The position numbers were made by a program, and so were the translations under genes. From NCBI GenBank assembly GCA_032629725.1, contig JAFEVB010000002.1, positions 3,534,001-3,598,000 of the forward strand: a stretch of 64,000 bases of DNA, read 5' to 3'. The DNA comes from Gremmenia infestans. Its lineage: Eukaryota; Ascomycota; Leotiomycetes; Helotiales; Hamatocanthoscyphaceae. This document shows positions 25,365-36,104 of this stretch, one piece after another. How positions within the stretch are numbered: position 1 is the stretch's first letter; each line of letters opens with the position of its first letter. The notes below the pieces were generated by a model, which made no database searches, was not told where the DNA came from, and was given only the letters and a program-made list of their open reading frames with translations.

Positions 25365-27232
25365 GCGCAATCCTTCGTATCGCATTCCTGCGATCCTACG
25401 CCAGCAGCCAGCAGCCAGCCAGCCAGCCTCGTCTTAGTCGGGTACTCTACTCGTAACACGGACTGGAATGGGACGTTTTATGCGTACACGTATGGGTCAG
25501 TAATGCGTGATGTGTCTTTTGCCTTGCTACTGTACCCGGATTATGGATTTATGAATGGAATGGAAGATGCAAAGGGATGCTGGATATTTTTCGAGAGGGA
25601 GGGAGGGATGAGTGAGGGATATTTTTGTTCTTACTTTGTTCCTCAGGGAGTTAGCAGGAGCAGAGTGAGGCTCACGATGTACTTGTCGGTAATTACGTAC
25701 GGAGAAGCCCAAGAATAGGGGAGGGGAGGAGTGGAGAGATGGAGTTCCTTCTAGCGTCCTTCTAGAAGGTTTTTCTTGGCGCTCGTTCCATTCTTCAATC
25801 ACTGAGCTGAGGGAGTGAGGCTTAGGTAATAGTCATAGATAGCACAGTACCTACTGTATAGTTGTGGCGTGTTACTATTCAAGGATGGATGATTTGCTAG
25901 CCTAAAATATGTTGTTTAGTGGAGGGGTTTTCTGTTTCTTATTTTCTTTCTAGGAAAGAGAGTACTGTAGTTGGTTTGTTTACGGGGCAACGCTTCCTTT
26001 GAGGAAGAGGCAAAGCAAAGCTTGATGTCAGATTATTGTTACAAAGTACATACTCGAGTATAGTACATTCGTCACGGGTGGAAGCGATGATGTGGAATGA
26101 ATGAATGGATAGGATAGGAGAGGAGGAAGTGGCGCTTTGGGTTCACGAGGCAACTTTCTACTTCTACCTCCTTCCTTCTTGCTTCTTGCGATGGAAGTGG
26201 ATCGATGGAGGCAGAGGCAATATTGACTGTCATTCTTTCATTCTTCCACTCCGGTGAGCCTTTGATTGTTCCTTCGGACAACGCGTAGGAATGCAGTTGC
26301 AGTTGGGGAACGTCCGAGGTATGGAGAATCTTTTCATGTCCGAGCTTGATGTATTTTGAGTCAAGGTTCTTCACCAAGGAAGTAGCTTTAATGCAATGGC
26401 TGCAATCTGCAAGTCTGTATTGCTTCGTTGCAGGGCTCCGGACGTCATTGTATAGCAAGTGGCGAGGGCCCGGATTTATTTGTAAATTCTTTGTTTAGCT
26501 TTAGGTTTGGCGGTCGATTGGCCTTGGTTCGAGGAAGAATCGTGGTGCCTTTTAAATGCCCTCCCTCTAGGCTTACAGTCTTTAGTAAGAGCAGCCATTA
26601 GTCCTGACATGTCTATCTTATTCTTGTTCTGTTTTTGATACTCGTTATTGCTAGAACAATATTCCTTTGCTGATCTTGAGTCTTGGAGTCCTCATGCAAG
26701 TTCTCATGGTCACACAAGTACAAGCTGTTTTTTGAGAGTAAAGGGCTGTGAATAATGACTCAATTTAATTGTTTCCTTATTGTTTGGCAGCATTTTAGAT
26801 CGGTGGGCCGGAGTTCTACTCGGAATGAATCTTTGGAGGAAAGGTGTGATTCCATGTTCGAACTGGCAGGAGCGTGCATCAGGACATTATTCATCGTTGA
26901 AAGAGGGTTGTTATACGCCCAGAAATTTACAATACTGTGTGAGTATCTCACCCTCAAAGTTATGAACAATAAATCCCGTCTGAACATTTTTCGTTGGTGG
27001 AACACAAATCAGAGTTCACAGTATCGAGCAAAAACAATTGTGGTGATGTTGACTTGTACTGGTGAACACTTTTAGTAACAGCTAGCAAAGCAAATACAGG
27101 ACTAATCCATATTTCCCCTTATTGTAACAACGATTCCAGCGGCAAGTTCTGCCGAACCATAATCATCAATTCAGCCAATTCATATATAGCAAGCAATCCG
27201 AAACAGCAATTTCTAACATTCAAGTTTCCAAA

Positions 27233-28603
27233 TCAACGACGAAACGGTCGATACCTCTTATCGGAAATCTCTCCCTCGCGCTTTCTCTTTCGGTCTTCCC
27301 GCTCCTGCTGCCGAATATCCGGCCTCTGTTTGCATGCCAAGAATGAAAAACACCAGCTTGGTTCAGCATGGCTAATTCGACATTGAAGATCCCAAACTTT
27401 CTCGTCCTCACGATACTCTGCGCCCATACCGGTATGTTTCTTCTTCGGCTTGTCAGTGCAGTCCAGGCACAGGCCACCAAAACTCTCACGTACACTCTCT
27501 ACCCCAGGCTGGACGACCTTCTCGAGGAAGTCCCGAGAACAGCAGAAGAAGCAGTCCGCATTCGGGGCCTCGTACTTGAAGTTGCCCGGAGATTTGAGGA
27601 CTTCGTCGATTGATTTGGCGCGCTTGCCGTGCAGAACCTCCTCGAGTGGCCAGGCGCCTGTCTTATCCAAAGCCAGTTCGTATGCGAACAAGCCGCGCCC
27701 CTTGCAAGAGCAGCCGCTGGAGAGGAAGAGGCGAATGATGTAAAGTTTCTTGTGGATGTTTGCTTTCAGACTGATTCGCGCTCCATTGAGACCACCTGGG
27801 ATACTGAAGTCTGTCTATGTCGTCTAGGAGATTCGATTAGTCTTACCAAGAATTCGAGGGTGGAGGCGAAGATCGTATATCGTTGAGTTCTCATCCGAAA
27901 TATGGCCAGCGACCTCATACGCCAGTGTCCTAGTTACTTGTGCAAAACTCTTGGGCTCGTCGAACTCTTGACAGGGGTAGATGAGTTGGGCGAGCTCAGA
28001 TGTCTTGAATCCACTGCAGTCGTCTCCTCCTTTGCGTACGATCCATTCTGCAAACCAATTGTTCAACTTCCCCAGCTGAAACTCGAAGCGGCGACTGGCT
28101 TGTAAGGTATTCCAAACATGCTTGATATCCACGTCGTACATGCTATCGACCATTGCGTCCGGGTGGATAGCTCTGAGCCAAACTTCAACACAAATGGCAT
28201 TGTCATCATCTTCAATATCGATCACGGCTTGTTTGGCCTCCGCGAAAGACATCTTCTCCGTCTCACGGGCTCGGAACATCGTCGCAAAAAAATTCGAGTT
28301 GCTTATCAGGATTTGCTTCGTGACCTTCATGGAGACCAGAATGCGTCCGCGTTTGAGCGTCCGGTCGCCAGAGATGAAAGTCTGTTGTGCGTCGACATGG
28401 GGGGTGTACATCTGAATTGTAACATCACCGGCTGGGTCTATTATGACAAGGTCCAAGCCCTGTTTAATGTCAGGATTGAAGCTGAAAGTGAATGTTGACT
28501 GACCTGAGGAGCGGAAACTGACGCATCATTTGCTGGGCTCTTCTTTATATCAGCGATGCATTCAAAGGGTGGGAATCCTATATCTTACCTGAACGCTCCC
28601 CAT
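27233..28603 (-). CDS. BTB/POZ-domain protein with C-terminal cysteine motifs
   Basis: Four exons are inferred: 28603-28589, 28542-28504, 28459-27847 and 27795-27233, giving 409 aa. Introns 2 (44 nt, GTCAGT...CTGAC...CAG) and 3 (GTAAGA...CAG) are well supported by phase. The first acceptor could be three bases later, and the 15-nt first exon is the weakest part. Residues about 40-160 fit a fungal BTB fold (RGRILVSMKVTKQILISNSNFFATMFR, then VEVWLRAIHP and a helical linker). The C-terminal part has GCSCKGRG, then CFFCC and CLDC, which may bind a metal, and a basic end RKRKREGEISDKRYRPFRR. BTB domains dimerise or recruit Cul3; which applies here cannot be read. Members of this kind are expanded in filamentous fungi. 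Confidence 0.72.
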
Positions 28604-29055
28604 GATGGTATCAATCAGCTCCAGGGCTTAAATTTTGTTGGTGTTCAGAGTTGGTTGTGGTATTGAGGTGACAAGATGCAGTCAAGACGAAATACGCGAA
28701 GTTGAAGTAAGACCTCTGGGCAGATGACGATAGAGCGCGCCAGAAGTGACTTACGGAGAAGAGATGCACTTTAAGAGCTTTGGTAAGGGGTTGCCCTTCT
28801 TCACCTCTTCTGCTTCTGCATCTGAAAAGGTTACCGTCTCGATCAGCATGTAGTGACATGAAAGACAACATCTCACGCGGGTGTACAAGAATATCCAATA
28901 ACTCGGACACCCCTCAATATTTGGAGTGCCACCCGTGAGTTGAATGCATCCAATTATATATGCTTTTCATCTAAATAATATCTCGCAGATTTCCAAAAGC
29001 CAAGCGCTAAATCCGTAAACAAATCACAGCTTCAACACTGCTACCACCCTCTGGA
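28604..29055. other. Intergenic region, promoter of the BTB gene
   Basis: A 452-bp gap between the BTB gene start and the end of the next minus-strand gene. Nothing else was recognised. Confidence 0.45.
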
Positions 29056-31209
29056 TCAATAAACCCCAGAAGCAAAATCAGCCTCTTCGAACAATCCGGC
29101 TTTTTCAAGCTCCCACTCCATCTTAATTTCCAGGAAGTCTGGCAGGAATTCAAAGACATCACGAGCAACGGCCTCCGTTTCCACGCGGGAGTGCTCCTCT
29201 TCATCCTCGCACTCGCAGAAAACCGAACCCCTGAACGGTAGGAACTGTTTCTTCCATAGTTGAAACGATGTTTTCACAGCCGAGAGAACCGCAGGACTGT
29301 TTGCGGCTATAAAATCCCCTGTCCCGTAATCCTTGGTCACGCCGTCGAAGAAAGCCGTTGCCAGGATTTTGAGTTCTCTCCTATTATTAGTGTCTTGTTG
29401 GACCATGTTGAAGGCCATCCGGCGTTGCACTTCAGGTGAAGCCTGGCAAAACCCTTCTGGGAGAATCGCCTGTACTTCTTTTATGTGGTAGTCGTACATG
29501 ATGGCTTTGGTCTGCAGGACACGTTGGTAGGCCTGTTCGTCCTCACTTTGAAGATCCTGCTCCGCCGGCAACCAGTCTTTGAACCGAATCCAATCCACTA
29601 TCGGCTGAATAACTTCTTTAATCCAAGCACGGGCTCGCTTTGTCCGCGCTTCGAGGTTAGAGAATTGACGATATCCTGGAGGAAGGAATCTGTCAAGACT
29701 ATAATTGCCCTTCTCGAGTTCAGCTTCGTACCTCGCAATTGCTTTTTGCACCGAATTTTCACGCTCGTAATCCCAAACAGGATTTGTGGATTCCTTCAGC
29801 CTACTTTCGATAACTTGGTCAATGTACAGCTCGATTGCTTGGCTTGCGCATGCTTCACTGATTGAGCCGCGGCCATGCTCTTTTAGTTTTTCATAGCTGG
29901 GAAACAACGATGCACGTTTCTTCTTGTCCTGCTGGGAGGATCTTCCCAATAGCATCCAATAAATGCGATTTAGAAGCAGCGGCGGTGCATGCCCTGAGCG
30001 ACCAAGGAGAAGTGCTCTGTAAAGTACGACTCGATCCTTTATGTCCTCGCCTGCCATCATTCGTTGAGCGTCTGTGAAGCCCCATAGGTCCTCGAATGCA
30101 GAAGGTGGAGCGAACTTCATCTTATTGTACTCCCCGACTTGGGGTGCGGCAGCTTGGACGATGTAGAGATTGAAGATGAACTCTTCAGCACCATAAGCTT
30201 TGGCAATGTACACTTCTTCCTTTGTGGGACTGTCGTCTGCGGGGTCGATGCGGTGGAACTCTCCTTTGTCTTGGGCATCTTGTATTGTCCGCATTGTTCT
30301 TTTCATATCCCGCCTGGAACCTCTTTCCTTGACGATACCTTTTTCCAGACCCTCTATTCCCTTCGCGCAGTGCTGTTTCGCTTTCGCAAGTGCAGTCAAG
30401 GCTTTCTCTGTCGCCGGCCGACTCCCCTTCAGCGCATCCTCGATCGCTTTATGATATCTCTGAAGATCTTCGAGGTCGGTCAAAGAGGATATAAGAGTCT
30501 CGCCGAAATGAGAAGTCCCTGCACACGTTTCGCGGCTGCAGTAGTGGTCTCGACGCTGGGAACACGCGCTGAGAATGTCGTTGCAGAGCCCTTTGCGTCC
30601 GAAGAAGGACTCATTAACCACCTGCCACCAGAACTCGCACAACTTGTCGAAATCAAACTTTACCCAGTGTGTCCACTTGTCTTTGAAGCCGCTCTTTAAC
30701 ATTCGTGAGAAACTCTTCAAGCTCATGATCTCCTGGGCTTGTTTACCAGCTTTCCGAAAACCGATGATGAGACAACGGGGGCAAGTGCAATTCCGCTCGC
30801 AGTCGTCGTCACGACAGAAGTCGTAAACTTCTGACGATACTCGGTTGTAATAGAGGTATAGTTCTGGAATGTCCTTCTCGCCCAGATCAAGGTTCTTTCC
30901 AACGAGGATGGGCTTACTCCCAGATGCGCGAGCTATTTCGTTCTTGTCGATTATCAGCTGAGCCAGAGCCATGAACAGGATTTCTTTGTGGTCCCAAAGC
31001 CAATTGTCATTCGATTGCGGCTGCTCATCATGATGACGTTCCTTGGCTACTTCTGTGTCCGCGACGTCCTTGCATCGGGTTATCGTGGGTGTTTGTATGG
31101 CTTTGGGACTGGAGGGAGATGGATTTTTTCTACTCTCGACTTTTGATGCCTGTGGCTCGGCGCAGCTAGAGATTGAAATCTTTACCTTGTACTTGCTAGC
31201 TTTAGCCAT
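29056..31209 (-). CDS. Uncharacterised 717-aa protein with N-terminal cysteine cluster
   Basis: A single uninterrupted exon; the start chosen is the first in-frame ATG (MAKASKYKVKIS), since the frame upstream has only TTG. No family was recognised. Near residues 131-150 lies a dense Cys cluster (CRDDDCERNCTCPRC), and near 221 another pair (CSRETC), together resembling a zinc-binding site. Around 230-280 there is a charged helical segment with repeated Ala/Lys (GSRPATEKALTALAKAKQHCAKGIEGLEKGI). The rest is mixed helical, soluble, and without signal peptide or membrane span. A 2.15-kb intronless frame with protein-like composition makes it a real gene. It runs in tandem with the BTB gene, which also has paired cysteines. 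Confidence 0.75.
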   Translation of the reverse strand: MAKASKYKVKISISSCAEPQASKVESRKNPSPSSPKAIQTPTITRCKDVADTEVAKERHHDEQPQSNDNWLWDHKEILFMALAQLIIDKNEIARASGSKPILVGKNLDLGEKDIPELYLYYNRVSSEVYDFCRDDDCERNCTCPRCLIIGFRKAGKQAQEIMSLKSFSRMLKSGFKDKWTHWVKFDFDKLCEFWWQVVNESFFGRKGLCNDILSACSQRRDHYCSRETCAGTSHFGETLISSLTDLEDLQRYHKAIEDALKGSRPATEKALTALAKAKQHCAKGIEGLEKGIVKERGSRRDMKRTMRTIQDAQDKGEFHRIDPADDSPTKEEVYIAKAYGAEEFIFNLYIVQAAAPQVGEYNKMKFAPPSAFEDLWGFTDAQRMMAGEDIKDRVVLYRALLLGRSGHAPPLLLNRIYWMLLGRSSQQDKKKRASLFPSYEKLKEHGRGSISEACASQAIELYIDQVIESRLKESTNPVWDYERENSVQKAIARYEAELEKGNYSLDRFLPPGYRQFSNLEARTKRARAWIKEVIQPIVDWIRFKDWLPAEQDLQSEDEQAYQRVLQTKAIMYDYHIKEVQAILPEGFCQASPEVQRRMAFNMVQQDTNNRRELKILATAFFDGVTKDYGTGDFIAANSPAVLSAVKTSFQLWKKQFLPFRGSVFCECEDEEEHSRVETEAVARDVFEFLPDFLEIKMEWELEKAGLFEEADFASGVY

Positions 31210-33180
31210 GTTCTTGTGGATCCATTTATGCGATAACGGAAATGTTTTGTTCCCGAGAAACACTTTTTGCAAGGACGTCAGTCATTCCTTCAAGGAGCGT
31301 GCGGAGTTCTTACTGACTTGGACATAACGGACACTCAGGCTCGGACGGGGGGTTTGAGCCCGCACTTGAGTACTTCTCTAGTTCCGTGGCTACTCATATG
31401 GTATCAGCGTTGTTACGAAAGCAAGGAGGCTTCTCGACTCACTGGTGTCTACAGTGACTGATGGAGAAGATTCGTGACTGGTTTCGGCAGGTAGGTCCGT
31501 GGCAGGCATATTGATTCCGGAAGAGATCGAGCTCTAGGTTCGTGTATCCAGGGCAGTTCTTTATGATGAGTGTAACGTTGGTCCGCTAATAATATTCGAA
31601 AGGTTGGTGTAGGAAGGGTAGTGTAGATATAGGTCGTGTGAGTGAAAGAAAGGTGGGTGTGGACGTCTGACTCTTAACAATGTGAATTTTGAATGCATTG
31701 AACGTGGCCCTACTCCAACGAACGAATGGAGATGGAAGATAAACCAACCAGAGAATTTCTGTAAGTCACTCCTTTCGTGACAAAATGACATCCTTAAGAG
31801 GTTAAAATGGCAAGTGCTAGTCTACTACCTAGAAGTAGGACTTGACTCACATACTAAGAGCGTTGTCTAAACTTCTGATCTTGCAGACGAATACATAGAG
31901 AAGTCTTTTGAACATCAAAACCCTTAGATGCAGAGAAATAATAATCAAGAAACCCATGTTACTACAAAGAAACAATTCAATCTGTAGTGATGTGTTATCT
32001 GAAATCCCCACTATCCTCTCGGCCTTCTGAAATATGAATCTCCCTGGTTGTCCCCTACCAAATCCTCAGGCACAAACGTCAAAGCCTACCTAACTAAAAT
32101 TCATAGTAACAACCCAGAAGCCTTACCAATACCCTTTCACAGCCACAACCTGCAGATTCTGAGTGCCCAGACCCAGACCCAACCCTTCCAAGCATTGAAA
32201 TGATTCGCAGTCGTAACAGTACCGCTGCTTCTGTGCGAAGTGCGAAGATTTGAGATGCAGAAAGTTCGACGTGCTTATGGCTTGCGTAGATGTTGTAGGT
32301 TCCTCCGTGAAACCGTGGTGGTGTCTGTCGCAGAGGCACTTGGGGTAGAGGGGTAGTAGTCTTCGACGATGTAGTATTCGATGAGGGGTTGGTGGTCCGG
32401 CTATATATTTGAAGGGAGACTGTGCCTGAGGTGGAGCTAAATGAGCCGGAGTAGGTGATGGGACTGGAGGTGGAGGTGGAGGTTGACGTTGTTAGTATAG
32501 GGTGTGATGGAGAGGTGGGTAAGAGCTAACCTGGTGTCCCCAGGGCTCTAGCCCTTTCCGACAACGAAGTCGTTGCCCTGAGAGAACGCCACGCTGTATT
32601 GACCCAAAGCTTCCAGGGAGTAGTTGACTGTCCCGCCGGTAGTGTGGTCCGCTGAGTCGGTGTGGCGGCGGGTGAAATTGCTTTCGATTCGCTGAAGTCG
32701 AAGCTGGAACGCGGGTAATCAATCAACTCGCAGTCATCTAGAGGGAGGGGTAGCGAGGGATACGGTGATAGCAACAGATGCAAGTAGGACGGCAGTCTAG
32801 AAAGAATGCCAATTACAACAGAAGAATCTGTGGTCTCGGCACGAAGAAGAGGATACCTCCAATTTCTTGAAACGAAAAGGTAATATTATGTGATAGTATC
32901 AACATCTGCCTCGCGCCTATTCTTCGCTGGCTGAAAAAATTCTTCTCGATCTATTATCTATCAGTAGAATACGCTACAATGACTCGAGAGATAGCCTGAA
33001 GGTAGTCAAAGCCCTCGTAGAGAATTTCCTTGCACCCAATTTGCATTCCAAACCATCCGAGCAAGAGTCAAGCCTCATGGAATGTCTTTTCGAGGAAGCC
33101 TATGCTCGTCAAGACTATCAAAACCACGGCTAAGGCTTCTCTGTTCCTTCGTCTTGATTGCTGAAGATGCTATTATATCG
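31210..33180. other. Intergenic region without a recognised gene
   Basis: About 2 kb. Short frames on both strands (for example 32094-32339 and 32526-32783, minus) show no family features. It contains the upstream region of the 717-aa gene. Confidence 0.4.
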
Positions 33181-34002
33181 CTAGTGTCGAGTATGGCTGC
33201 CCATATTATCAAGTTTTTCGGGTATTGTAGGCGCTGGAGTTGCTGGCACGTTGTTCGGCAAGAGAAAATCTTCTGCTCCTATGCTGTTGGAGTGCGGATG
33301 TGGGCCGGTGGTGTTACTCGGATAGAAAGTGTGGAGGTTAGGTAAGGTATGGTCGCTTGGGCGGCTGATGTTGGGTTGCGAAGATTGTGACGTATCAGAT
33401 GGTCGGTAATGGGTGGGCAATGCGGATGGATCTGAGTTGGTAGGATCTATGGGTTGATGGTAGATTCCCAACGCTACAGTAAAGGGATTTTGCGAAGCAT
33501 TGAATGATGAAGCAGAATCAGAAGCAGGCGCAGTTGGATTGACCTCAACTTTATTCCCATCTCTCTTCAAGGCCCCCGAAGAGCTGGATTCACCAACAGA
33601 GTGCGGCATCGGCGTGTATATGTAACCAGGCTTGGGCTTTAGGGGAGCTGTAAGCCATCTAACGTATGCTGAGCGATCGAATTCCGCACGAATATCATAA
33701 TCCGTGATCTGCAACCACAACAAGCGTCCAGCTTCGTCCAGCAACGAGACATCATGAAGTCGTTCTGACTCCTCAAGGAGATCCCATATCTTTCTTCCAG
33801 TCGCAGAGGTATCCCAGAGGTCGGCTTTCCCTCCGAGGGGAAGATTCTTGATCGCTCGAAGTTCGTTGGCTGTTCAGGTCAGCTTCGAGGCTATTTTAAA
33901 CCTCCTCCGTTGAATTGGGTGAATCTTACCAGTTGGATTGCGGCCATAATGCTCGATAATCTCGTTGATACGAGTGGTGCGAGTTCTCGGGGCGACAGAC
34001 AT
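33181..34002 (-). CDS. Hypothetical protein, 253 aa
   Basis: Two exons, 34002-33930 and 33869-33181 (donor GTAAGA, branch CTGAC, acceptor CAG, phase 1). The N-terminal third looks ordered: MSVAPRTRTTRINEIIEHYG, LRAIKNLPLGGKADLWDT, then LLDEAGRLLWLQITDYDIRAEFDRSAYVRWLTAP, rich in hydrophobic and aromatic residues. From about residue 125 on it is Ser/Pro/Asn-rich and probably disordered, ending PEKLDNMGSHTRH. No family was recognised; there is no signal peptide or membrane segment. The splice junction restores a continuous, protein-like N-terminus, which is the main support. A further 3' intron cannot be excluded. Confidence 0.6.
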
Positions 34003-35687
34003 CACGTTGAGCACTCAGCAAACGCGATGGAGAGGTTGGCAACAAACAAGAAGGTAGCCAAGCATGATGCTGGACGGTGGGAACCGGAGAAGGCCAGAGC
34101 TCTTAGCTAAAGCCGGAGGTTGTTGTGTATGATATTGAATCCGAAGTTTATCTAGACATAGATTGAATTAAACATTTTTCAATCAAAATCATAAAAGCAA
34201 ACAGTTTGACAGGCGACTCTAGGTGCTGCATATGTTCCGCTGTCCGGAGCGTGGCGCGTAATCATGAGACCTGAAAAACCAAAACCTACTAAGGTACTTG
34301 TAGGTTTTAATTCAAAATACTTCCGACTCTCCTACCTTAGAAATTTGATAGGAGCCGAGTAATTTGAAGTTTGCCATTTTTTTTCTACAGCTCCTCTGTA
34401 GTACTCGCAGCTGAGCGGTATTGTAACTTGATATGGTTATATAACGTTTTTGTTCTTTTTTACTCTTTGAAAAGGGGGATAAACAAAGGGCTGGCTAAGC
34501 GAGCTGGGGACGCGGATGCGTAGGCGAAGGGGCCGGCTGCACCTGTTCAACAACTACCTAGGTAGGTATTTTAGGTGATGAATCATGTTAAGAGCAACAC
34601 TGGAAAAAATGTTATATTGGGTAAGAGCTAAATGTACCACTGCAGGTTTAGCTCCATCTAAAATCAACACTGACAGACAGTACTCGACCCGGGGTGAAAG
34701 ATGAAAAGGCATTCAAAACAATTAACATAAGCAGGCAATGTTCAGCCAGCGTACTTGCCAGAGCCGACATATCTCAGGAGACGTAATATGATTGCAGACG
34801 AATTCAAAAAGTGTGTCATCAAATTAAGCAGCAGAAATTCCAATTGGCACAAGTAAGAATTTTAAAACCCTTCAAACCTCAAAAATTCGACGGAGAAAAC
34901 ACGATCAACCCAAACAGCATAAAACAGACTTGTTTTTTCAACTTGCGGTGAGATTCTCACATGAACCGCTTCTAAGACTGGCACCGGCATCGACAGACAT
35001 TATCTAGTCCTTCATGTGTCCTCCGAAACCTAGCGCACTAGTGACAGACCTGACTCTCGATGAGAAGTAATCGATTGTGAGAGAAGATCGCTGACTATGG
35101 AGTACGATTAGATTCTGATGTACGAAGCAAGGGAGAGGAGAGACCTCTATGAATAACGGTATAAGAGAGCCCCATTTCTCGTGTTCCTGGCCTGGTCCTA
35201 GATTCACGGGTGTTTCATGGTTGCAGAAAAGGTGAAGCGTGATTGGTAGTGAGTTGGCCGCATGAAGGGAGACCTCAGGCTCCTCAAGCACGTCAATTGA
35301 TTGGATAACGCGACCCCCCCCCAACCTCCGCATTATTCACGGTACAGTCTCCCACATGCATCCCATCCCATTCATTCGACAGTCAATCGTCAGTGGTAGA
35401 ATGGCCAGCGCAGCACCAATACAGCTAAGTAGTGAGTTAATTGGGCTTGCCCCCCCCCCTAGGAATTCGGTGGCTGGTATGGTAGGTAGACTTGAAGCTT
35501 TTTGCCCTACCCTACCCCTCCACTCCTAAACGGTATCGTATCTGTCGCATCTTACACTTCTCTTTCTATCAATCTTCTACTTTCTCGATATCTAGTTAGG
35601 TCATTGCCTGCTCTTGCATCCTCACGGACTCATATTCTAGTCTGTGCCGCGCAAGTGATAACCAAGTAGGCAGACGTGACAGAGGTC
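34003..35687. other. Intergenic region
   Basis: A 1.7-kb A/T-rich gap between divergent genes. It contains an inverted repeat (34281-34308), a CTACCTAGGTAGGT motif (about 34553-34566), and two C-runs (about 35312-35320 and 35450-35459). C/T-rich sequence at 35540-35600 probably marks the transcription start region of the next gene. Confidence 0.45.
34281..34308. repeat. Inverted repeat, 9-bp arms
   Basis: AAAACCTAC (34281-34289) and GTAGGTTTT (34300-34308) are perfect reverse complements around a 10-base spacer that itself contains TAAGGTA. Confidence 0.7.
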
Positions 35688-36104
35688 ATGGGCATATTCA
35701 CAATACAGAACAACATCCACTTCTCCTTGATATCACTTACAATCGCCCCGGGTACAGTTCTCGCACTCGCACTCCTCCTCTTTGTCTACCTCTACATCAT
35801 ACACGCACGAAACAACCCGTTATCGCGCCCGCCCGCAGCGAACCGAGACCAGCATAATGGCGACAATCGAGGAGCTGGAAGGCCTGTTCGACGACCACCC
35901 TTCCTTGGACGCGTCTCTGCAAGACTTCGAATCCGAACAAAGCGAGATAGGCCAGTCGCCCCGCTTTGGCTATCCTTCTCATCATTCTGGCTTCCGCTCC
36001 GACAGCAGCTCGGAGATCGAGGAATCAATCTCGGGAGGCAGATTCAGCCCGCCCGCTTGGAGACGAGACGGAAACGGCAATCGAAGCAGCGGCTTTTGGA
36101 ATAG
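35688..36104 (+). other. Upstream ORF overlapping the next gene, with a membrane-like segment
   Basis: This 138-codon frame starts at ATG 35688, 169 nt upstream of the main start at 35857, and overlaps it out of frame by about 250 nt. Residues about 12-40 are strongly hydrophobic (SLISLTIAPGTVLALALLLFVYLYII). It could be a uORF that reduces translation of the main frame, or chance. No homology was recognised, and the remainder after the hydrophobic part is Arg-rich and looks like an off-frame reading of the main gene. Confidence 0.35.

Larger units (their letters stand above)
24416..27232. other. Gene-poor intergenic region with palindromes
   Basis: About 2.8 kb holding no supported gene. 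Features seen: three tandem ATTATCA units (about 24928-24950), a CAGC/CAGCC microrepeat (about 25401-25425), an imperfect hairpin at 25142-25168, a 7+1+7 palindrome at 25350-25364 and a 12-bp palindrome ATACTCGAGTAT at 26050-26061. The minus-strand BTB gene ends into this gap and the cyclin 3' end opens it. Confidence 0.45.

Noticed and set aside
35312..35459. C-runs as a regulatory element
   Set aside because: Simple homopolymer runs occur in several gaps here; nothing sets these apart.
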